A stretch of DNA of 10,047 nucleotides, from positions 1 to 10,047 of the forward strand of contig URNG01000114.1 of the NCBI GenBank assembly GCA_900549295.1, written 5' to 3'. Of this stretch, positions 5,112 to 10,047 are shown one piece after another. The DNA comes from an uncultured Rhodocyclaceae bacterium. GTDB taxonomy: Bacteria; Pseudomonadota; Gammaproteobacteria; Burkholderiales; Rhodocyclaceae. The first letter of the stretch is position 1; each line of letters opens with the position of its first letter. A program made the position numbers and the translations under genes. The notes under the pieces are model-generated. The model searched no databases, had not been told where the DNA came from, and saw only the letters and a list, made by a program, of their open reading frames with translations.

Positions 5112-7634
5112 ATGAGCAAAAAACTGATCATTGCCGAAAAACCCTCTGTCGCCAGCGATATTGCCAAGGCGCTGGGCGGGTTTACCAAACACGACGACTA
5201 TTTCGAATCCGAAAACTACGTGCTGTCTTCGGCGGTCGGCCATTTGCTCGAACTCGCCTGTCCGGAAGAGTTTGAAGTCAAGCGCGGCAAGTGGTCGTTT
5301 GCCCATCTGCCGGTGATTCCGCCGCATTTCGCGCTGAATCCCATCGAAAAAAGCGCCGCCCGCCTGCGCGTGGTGAACAAGCTCATCAAGCGCAAGGACG
5401 TCGATGGCCTCATCAACGCCTGCGACGCGGGGCGCGAGGGGGAACTGATCTTCAACTACATCGCCCAGCACGCCAAGGCCGGCAAACCGGTGCAGCGGCT
5501 GTGGCTGCAGTCGATGACGCCGCAGGCGATCCGCGACGGTTTTGCGCGCCTGCGTCCCGGCGGCGAAATGCAGGGTCTGGCCGATGCCGCCGTCTGCCGT
5601 TCCGAGTCCGACTGGCTGGTCGGCATCAACGGCACCCGGGCAATGACCGCCTTCAACTCCAAGACCGGCGGCTTCCACCTGACCACGGTGGGCCGCGTGC
5701 AGACGCCGACGCTGGCCATCGTCGTCGAGCGCGAAAAGAAAATCCGCGATTTCAAGCCGCGCGATTACTGGGAAGTGGAAGCCGAATTTGCCGCGCAAGC
5801 CGGCAGCTACACCGGCAGGTGGATCGACGAAGCCTTCAAGGGCAAGCAGGACGACGAGCACGCCCGCGCCGACCGGCTGTGGGAAGTCGCGCGCGCCGAG
5901 GCGATCAAGGCGGCAACCGCCGGCAAGCCCGGCGTCGTCAGCGAGGAAGCCAAGCCGGAAACCCGCCTGTCGCCCTTGCTGTTCGACCTGACCAGCCTGC
6001 AGCGTGAAGCCAACGCCCGCTTCGGTTTTTCCGCCAAGACCACGCTCGGTCTGGCGCAGGCGCTCTACGAAAAGCACAAGGTGCTGACTTACCCGCGGAC
6101 CGATTCGCGCTGCCTGCCGGAAGACTACATCGCCACGGTCAAGGAAACGATGCGGGTACTCACCGGCGAAGGCGCCGGCAAGGGTCACGATGAAGTGCTG
6201 CTCGCCCGCTACGCGCCGTTTGCGCATCAGGTTCTGGCGCGCAACTGGGTGCTGCCGAACAAGCGCATCTTCAATAACGCGAAGGTGAGCGATCACTTCG
6301 CCATCATCCCCACGCCGCATGCACCGAAGAATCTCAACGAAGCCGAGCAAAAGCTCTACGACTTCGTCGTCCGCCGCTTCCTGTCGGTGTTCTTCCCGGC
6401 CGCCGAATACCTGGTGACCACCCGTATCACCCGCGTCGAAGGCCACCCCTTCAAGACCGAGGGCAAGGTGCTGGTCAATCCGGGCTGGCTGGCGGTGCAC
6501 GGCAAGGAAGGCCAGAGCGGCGATGAAGGCAATTTGGTCGCCGTCGCCAAGGATGAAAGGGTGCAAACCGAGGAAGTCACGGTCAAGGCCAGCCAGACCA
6601 AGCCGCCGCCGCGCTACTCGGAAGCCACCCTGCTGTCGGCCATGGAAGGTGCCGGCAAGATGGTGGATGACGAGGAACTGAAGGCGGCGATGGCCGGGCG
6701 TGGCCTCGGCACGCCGGCGACGCGCGCCCAGATCATCGAAAACCTGATCGGCGAGCAATACATGCTGCGCGAAGGCCGCGAGCTGATCCCCACCGCCAAG
6801 GCGTTCAACCTGATGACGCTGCTCACCGGTTTGGGCATCCGTGAATTGACTCAACCCGAACTGACCGGCGACTGGGAATGGAAGCTCGGACGCATCGAAA
6901 AAGGTGAATTCACCCGCACCGAATTCATGCGCGAAATCGCCGAAATGACCCGGCATCTGGTCGAGCGCGCCAAGAGTTACGACAACGACACCATCCCTGG
7001 CGATTTCGGCGTGCTTACCGAGCCTTGTCCCAAGTGCGGCGGCCAGATTCGCGAAACCTACAAGAAATTCCAGTGCAGCGGCTGCGACTACGCGCTGTGG
7101 AAGATCGTCGCCGGCCGCCAGTACGAACCGGCGGAAGTGGAAACCCTGCTGCGCGAGGGCCAGGTCGGCCCGCTCACCGGCTTCCGCAACAAGATGGGAC
7201 GCAGCTTCGCCGCCGCCATCAAGCTGAACGCCGACAAGCTGCCGGAATTCGATTTCGGTCAGGATCGGGCGAACGAGGAGAGCAGTGAGCCGGTCGATTT
7301 CTCCGGTCAGGAAAGCCTGGGCAACTGTCCCAAGTGCGGCGCGGGCGTGTACGACAACGACAAGTCCTACGTCTGCGAAAAAGCCGTCGGTAGCGAAAAA
7401 AGCTGCGATTTCCGTTCCGGCAAGATCATCCTGCAACAGCCGATCGAGCGCAGTCAGATGCAGAAGATGCTGGCGACGGGCAAGACCGATCTGCTCAAGG
7501 AGTTCATCTCCAACCGCACCCGGCGCAAGTTTTCGGCGTATCTGGTGATCGAGGCCGGCAAGGTCGGATTCGAGTTCGAGAAGAAAACCCCCGCCGCCAA
7601 GAAAGCGCCCGCCAAGGCGAAGAAAGCGGATTGA
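5112..7634 (+). CDS. topB: DNA topoisomerase III-type (TopB) enzyme with C-terminal zinc ribbons
   Basis: An 840-residue type IA topoisomerase. It cuts one DNA strand through a 5'-phosphotyrosine link, passes another strand, and serves in decatenation and resolving recombination intermediates. The TOPRIM domain begins MSKKLIIAEKPSVA; AEKPS is the TopB form, whereas TopA has ESP. E9 is the acidic catalytic residue, and D105-A-G-R-E109-G-E111 is the metal-binding motif. The catalytic tyrosine is Y327 in VLTYPRTDSR, close to the usual 319-328. Two Cys4 zinc ribbons follow the core: C639/C642/C655/C658 and C739/C742/C755/C765. The protein ends in a Lys/Ala-rich tail (about 824-840). E. coli TopB is about 650 residues, so this is a longer version with an added DNA-binding C-terminus. 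The frame is open 18 codons upstream from a TTG, but the ATG at 5112 has AGGG 7 nt before it and gives the canonical N-terminus. An own promoter is likely. Confidence 0.95.
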   Translation: MSKKLIIAEKPSVASDIAKALGGFTKHDDYFESENYVLSSAVGHLLELACPEEFEVKRGKWSFAHLPVIPPHFALNPIEKSAARLRVVNKLIKRKDVDGLINACDAGREGELIFNYIAQHAKAGKPVQRLWLQSMTPQAIRDGFARLRPGGEMQGLADAAVCRSESDWLVGINGTRAMTAFNSKTGGFHLTTVGRVQTPTLAIVVEREKKIRDFKPRDYWEVEAEFAAQAGSYTGRWIDEAFKGKQDDEHARADRLWEVARAEAIKAATAGKPGVVSEEAKPETRLSPLLFDLTSLQREANARFGFSAKTTLGLAQALYEKHKVLTYPRTDSRCLPEDYIATVKETMRVLTGEGAGKGHDEVLLARYAPFAHQVLARNWVLPNKRIFNNAKVSDHFAIIPTPHAPKNLNEAEQKLYDFVVRRFLSVFFPAAEYLVTTRITRVEGHPFKTEGKVLVNPGWLAVHGKEGQSGDEGNLVAVAKDERVQTEEVTVKASQTKPPPRYSEATLLSAMEGAGKMVDDEELKAAMAGRGLGTPATRAQIIENLIGEQYMLREGRELIPTAKAFNLMTLLTGLGIRELTQPELTGDWEWKLGRIEKGEFTRTEFMREIAEMTRHLVERAKSYDNDTIPGDFGVLTEPCPKCGGQIRETYKKFQCSGCDYALWKIVAGRQYEPAEVETLLREGQVGPLTGFRNKMGRSFAAAIKLNADKLPEFDFGQDRANEESSEPVDFSGQESLGNCPKCGAGVYDNDKSYVCEKAVGSEKSCDFRSGKIILQQPIERSQMQKMLATGKTDLLKEFISNRTRRKFSAYLVIEAGKVGFEFEKKTPAAKKAPAKAKKAD

Positions 7635-7695
7635 AACTTTTTGTCCGGCGAACGTAACGGGATGTATCCGAACGGAAAAATCGCCTGAATCGTCA

Positions 7696-7701
7696 TATAA
7701 T
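7696..7701 (+). promoter_or_regulatory. Perfect -10 element TATAAT upstream of the acyltransferase gene
   Basis: TATAAT matches the sigma70 -10 consensus exactly. The hexamer 17 bp upstream, CGGAAA (7673-7678), matches TTGACA at only 3 of 6 bases. Transcription would start near 7708, leaving a leader of about 43 nt that is almost entirely the hairpin at 7715-7744 plus the T-tract. Confidence 0.5.
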
Positions 7702-7714
7702 CGGCCGCTTCTGA

Positions 7715-7750
7715 TTACGCCCTCGGATTTGCTCGGGGGCGTAAGTTTTT
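7715..7750 (+). terminator. Terminator-like hairpin and T-tract ending at the acyltransferase ATG
   Basis: TTACGCCCTCG (7715-7725) pairs with CGGGGGCGTAA (7734-7744): an 11-bp stem with one T-G wobble and an 8-nt loop. It is followed by GTTTTT (7745-7750) and then directly by ATG. This has the form of a Rho-independent terminator. It could end topB transcripts, whose stop is 80 bp upstream. It also lies just after a consensus -10, so a transcript from there would pass through it. The right arm contains GGGGG (7735-7739), the only ribosome-binding-like stretch before the ATG, so pairing would also hide it. Attenuator, translational control and plain topB terminator are all possible. Confidence 0.65.
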
Positions 7751-8887
7751 ATGGTGATCGCATTGCAGACGAAACCGGCTTCCCCCGCGGCGGCAGATAC
7801 CATCGCCGCCAGAACGCAAAACCAGCAGTTCAATTTCATCGTGGCGCTGCGCGCCGTTGCGGCGGTCGTCATCGTCTGGCATCACTTCGCGCTCTATCCG
7901 CCCCTGAACGAATGGGCGCGCCCTTTGCTCGGCGGCGTGCTGACCTGGTTCGAGGTGCATGCGCGCTCGACGCAGGTGTTTTTCGTGCTCGGCGGCTTCG
8001 TTCTGGCGCATACGCTGGCGGCGCGCAGCTGGCGGGTCAGCGGCCTGCTCCTCTTCCTGCTGCGCCGCTACTGCCGGCTCGGCCTGCCTTATCTGGCGGT
8101 GATCGCGCTGGTGTTGCCGGTCTATGCCTTCGCCCGCAACTGGGTGCCGGAAAGCGTGCTCGGCGGCACGGTGACCTGGCCGCAGTTCATCGCCCACCTG
8201 TTCTTCCTGCAAGACATCCTCGGCTACGAGGCGCTGTCCGCCGGCCTGTGGTTCGTCTGCATCAACATCCAGTTGTGCATTCTGTTCGCGCTGCTGCTCT
8301 GCCTGCGCGACAGTGGCCTGGGGCGGCGGATCGACGTCGTCGGGATTGCCGGGTGGGGACTGGCGGTGTTCTCGCTGTTTTACGCCAACCGCACCGCCGG
8401 CTGGGATGTGTGGGCGGTGTATTTCTTCCCCTATTTCTACATGGGCGTGGTCGTCTGGCGTGGCATCCGGCAGGGGCGCAAGCTCGAATTCCTGGCCTAT
8501 CAGGCGCTCTTCGTCCTGGCGATGCTGGTCGAATGGCGCTGGCGTCTGGGCGTGGCGATGGTGGTGGGTTTCCTCCTGTTCTGGTCGCTGAACAGCGGCT
8601 TTGCCGCGCGCTGGCCGCGGCATCCAGCCGTGCTCTGGCTAGGGAAGATTTCCTACAGCCTGTTCCTGGTGCATTTTCCGGTGCTGGTATTCGTTGCCGC
8701 GCTGTGGTCGCATCTGGGGTGGACTTCGCCGGAACTCGCCAGTCTGGGGCTGCTGGCCGCGTTCATCGGCAGCATCGGCGTGGCGTCGGCGTTTTACCGC
8801 TGGATCGAAGCGCCTTCGGCGCATGCTTCGCGCAAGATCGTCTGGCCGGGCGGGCAGCGTTCCCTGGCCTTGGCCAGCGGCAAATGA
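7751..8887 (+). CDS. Membrane acyltransferase, Acyltransferase_3 / OafA-YrhL family
   Basis: A 378-residue polytopic inner-membrane protein. The family transfers acetyl or other acyl groups to sugars of O-antigen, exopolysaccharide, Nod factor or similar glycans. Visible motifs: R34 with H44/H45 in FIVALRAVAAVVIVWHHF, which is the conserved Arg and His of the first membrane helix and likely active site; FFVLGGF (77-83), a form of the FFVLSGF signature; RRYCRL (105-110); GKISYSLFLVH (298-308); and FYRWIE (348-353) at the end of the last helix. About ten hydrophobic segments run between residues 29 and 350, after a polar 26-residue N-terminal tail. No SGNH or other C-terminal domain is fused. 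The substrate cannot be told from sequence: no glycan-synthesis genes are nearby, so it looks like a stand-alone gene. The start is directly preceded by the T-tract of a hairpin and has no clean ribosome-binding site. The stop TGA abuts the oxyR stop on the other strand. Confidence 0.9.
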   Translation: MVIALQTKPASPAAADTIAARTQNQQFNFIVALRAVAAVVIVWHHFALYPPLNEWARPLLGGVLTWFEVHARSTQVFFVLGGFVLAHTLAARSWRVSGLLLFLLRRYCRLGLPYLAVIALVLPVYAFARNWVPESVLGGTVTWPQFIAHLFFLQDILGYEALSAGLWFVCINIQLCILFALLLCLRDSGLGRRIDVVGIAGWGLAVFSLFYANRTAGWDVWAVYFFPYFYMGVVVWRGIRQGRKLEFLAYQALFVLAMLVEWRWRLGVAMVVGFLLFWSLNSGFAARWPRHPAVLWLGKISYSLFLVHFPVLVFVAALWSHLGWTSPELASLGLLAAFIGSIGVASAFYRWIEAPSAHASRKIVWPGGQRSLALASGK

Positions 8888-9802
8888 TCAGCGGCAGGCG
8901 GTGCTGCCCGGCAGATGGCAGGCCAGCAGGGCGGCGCGCACGGCGTCGATGGCCGGGGTGCGCGGATAGGTAATGCGCCAGACCAGGCCGACGGTACGCG
9001 CCGGAGCAGGCGCGGCAAAGGGTAGGACGCGCACCATCGGCTCGCGGCCGATCAGGGGGTCGGCCGCGGAACTGGGCATGACCGCGATGCCCGCGCCGCT
9101 CGCCACCATGTAGCGGATGGTTTCCAGCGAACTGCCTTCCAGCGCGTGTTCCAGCGCGTCCGGGGCGCTCAGGCGGGGGCAGGATTCCAGCACCTGATCG
9201 CGGAAGCAGTTGCCGTGGCCGAGCAGGAGCAGATGCTCGCCGTCCAGTTCGTCGGCCGCGACCTCCTGACGCTCGCCCCAGGGATGGGCGGCGGGCACGA
9301 CGACGCGGAACGCCTCCTCATACACGGGCTGCGCCACCAGACCCGTTTCCACGAAGGGCAAGGCGATGACGATGACGTCAAGTTCGCCGGCCTTCAGCGC
9401 CGGCACCAGATTGGCCGTGAAATCTTCCTTGATGAACAGCGGCATGTTCGGCGCCTGCCGCGAGAGGGCCGGAATCAGTTGCGGCAGCAGGTAGGGCGCG
9501 ATGGTGTAGATGATGCCGACGCGCAGTTGCCCGCTCAGGGGATCGCCGGAAGTCAGCGCGATTTCGTCGAGTTTGACGGCCTCGGCCAGCACGCGCTGGG
9601 CTTGTTCGACCACGCGTTCCCCCAGGGTGGTGATGCGCACTTCGCTGGCGGTGCGCTCGAACAGCGCCGCCCCGACCTGGCCTTCGACTTTTTTCAGGGC
9701 CACCGAAAGCGTCGGCTGGCTGACGTGGCAGGCTTCGGCGGCGCGCCCGAAATGGCGCTCGCGCGCCAGAGCCACGATGTAGCGCATTTCGGTCAGGGTC
9801 AT
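8888..9802 (-). CDS. oxyR: Peroxide-sensing LysR-type regulator OxyR
   Basis: A 304-residue LysR-family transcription factor. The N-terminal winged helix-turn-helix includes RHFGRAAEACHVSQPTLSVA (16-35). The effector domain follows from about residue 91 (GQLRVGIIYTIAPYLLPQLIP). Both redox-active cysteines of OxyR are present at the E. coli positions: C199 and C208 in NCFRDQVLESC. These form a disulfide on contact with H2O2 and switch the regulator to activate catalase, peroxidase and iron-storage genes. SSLETIRYMVASGAGIAVMP is the other strong OxyR-like block. The starting MTLTEMRYIVALARERHFGR is typical of betaproteobacterial OxyR. The residue before C199 is Asn, where E. coli and many relatives have His. 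The ATG overlaps the stop of the upstream rsuA-like gene (ATGA), implying co-transcription and coupling. The stop abuts that of the convergent acyltransferase gene. No peroxide-defence target gene lies in the window. Confidence 0.93.
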   Translation of the reverse strand: MTLTEMRYIVALARERHFGRAAEACHVSQPTLSVALKKVEGQVGAALFERTASEVRITTLGERVVEQAQRVLAEAVKLDEIALTSGDPLSGQLRVGIIYTIAPYLLPQLIPALSRQAPNMPLFIKEDFTANLVPALKAGELDVIVIALPFVETGLVAQPVYEEAFRVVVPAAHPWGERQEVAADELDGEHLLLLGHGNCFRDQVLESCPRLSAPDALEHALEGSSLETIRYMVASGAGIAVMPSSAADPLIGREPMVRVLPFAAPAPARTVGLVWRITYPRTPAIDAVRAALLACHLPGSTACR

Positions 9803-10047
9803 TCGGCCTGCCCCGCTTGCGCCAGCGCTTCCGGCGTCAGCCAGCGCCAGTGGCCGGCCGGCAGATCGGCGGGCAGCGCCAGACCGGCGAATCTTTCCCG
9901 GTGCAGGGCTTCGACCCGGTTGCCGACAGCGGCGATCATGCGCTTGACCTGATGGTATTTGCCTTCGGTGACGGTCAGGCGCAGGGTGTGGGTGTCAATT
10001 GGCTCCGGCGGCGCCGGCCTTGTTCGGGGCGGGGGGTACCGGCGGAT
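9799..10047 (-). CDS. rsuA: 16S rRNA pseudouridine synthase RsuA-like, C-terminal fragment (window edge)
   Basis: I translated this by hand on the minus strand. The frame is open from the right edge to a TGA at 9799-9801, giving 82 residues of the C-terminus. PIDTHTLRLTVTEGKYHQVK, then RMIAAVGNRVEALHRERFAG, then LPADLPAGHWRWLTPEALA match the end of RsuA/RluB/RluE/RluF pseudouridine synthases. The GKYHQVKRM block and the AVGN..V..LHRER spacing fit RsuA (pseudouridine 516 of 16S rRNA) best. The catalytic Asp and S4 domain are outside the window. Its stop overlaps the oxyR start by 4 bp. The first dozen residues visible at the edge (IRRYPPPRTRPAP) look less conserved than the rest and lie beside a run of six G on the plus strand. 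The subfamily assignment is moderately sure; the family is very sure. Confidence 0.88.
   Translation of the reverse strand: MRRYPPPRTRPAPPEPIDTHTLRLTVTEGKYHQVKRMIAAVGNRVEALHRERFAGLALPADLPAGHWRWLTPEALAQAGQAE

Noticed and set aside
7031..7039. AAGTGCGGC twice in topB, resembling the Pasteurellaceae uptake signal AAGTGCGGT
   Set aside because: Both copies encode the KCG of the zinc-ribbon CPKCG motifs, miss the last base, and this is not a Pasteurellaceae-like genome; coding constraint explains them.
5097..7436. A 779-codon open frame on the minus strand opposite topB
   Set aside because: It mirrors the codon pattern of a GC-rich gene, has low-complexity composition and no recognisable domain, while the plus strand has an unambiguous topoisomerase with intact active site.
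7729..8973. A 414-codon plus-strand open frame overlapping the acyltransferase, and a 302-codon minus-strand one (7715-8623)
   Set aside because: Ala/Arg- and Gln/Glu-rich shadow translations; the frame from 7751 carries the membrane helices and family motifs.

Overview
The window is GC-rich, densely packed bacterial chromosome. Gene content and family variants point to a betaproteobacterium, probably near the Rhodocyclales or Nitrosomonadales. The order is inferred from general resemblance only. The main clues are the def-fmt-rsmB / LysM-dprA-topB neighbourhood, an OxyR of the betaproteobacterial type, and a near-perfect chromosomal parS site, which suggests an origin-proximal location.

Layout. 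Positions 1-296 (minus) hold the N-terminal part of rsmB (16S rRNA m5C967 methyltransferase), cut by the window edge. A 33-bp divergent gap separates it from a secreted S1/P1-type nuclease (330-1217, plus) with a complete set of zinc ligands. A 15/16 match to the ParB-binding parS consensus lies inside the last codons of the nuclease gene (1178-1193). The nuclease converges on fmt (1262-2197, minus), which follows def (2206-2709, minus) by 8 bp. A 161-bp divergent spacer leads to a plus-strand block: an exported LysM-domain protein (2871-3902), dprA (3899-5005, GTG start, 4-bp overlap) and a TopB-type topoisomerase with C-terminal zinc ribbons (5112-7634, own candidate promoter). After a spacer with a -10 element and a terminator-like hairpin comes a membrane acyltransferase of the OafA/Acyltransferase_3 family (7751-8887). 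Its stop codon abuts that of the convergent oxyR (8888-9802, minus). oxyR overlaps by 4 bp the end of an rsuA-like pseudouridine synthase (9799-10047, minus), cut by the window edge.

How the genes fit together. Def and Fmt are the two halves of the N-formylmethionine cycle: Fmt formylates initiator Met-tRNA and Def removes the formyl group from nascent proteins. RsmB and RsuA each modify 16S rRNA, so three translation-related loci frame the window. DprA (ssDNA-binding RecA loader) and TopB (decatenation, single-strand passage) are DNA-processing genes. OxyR is the peroxide sensor.

I see no prophage, insertion sequence, CRISPR array, toxin-antitoxin pair or defence system, and no clearly new multi-gene system. 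The points most worth a second look are the parS site, the promoter-hairpin-T-tract structure ending exactly at the acyltransferase start codon, the nuclease placed in opposite orientation between fmt and rsmB, and the two possibly leaderless divergent starts at 296/330.
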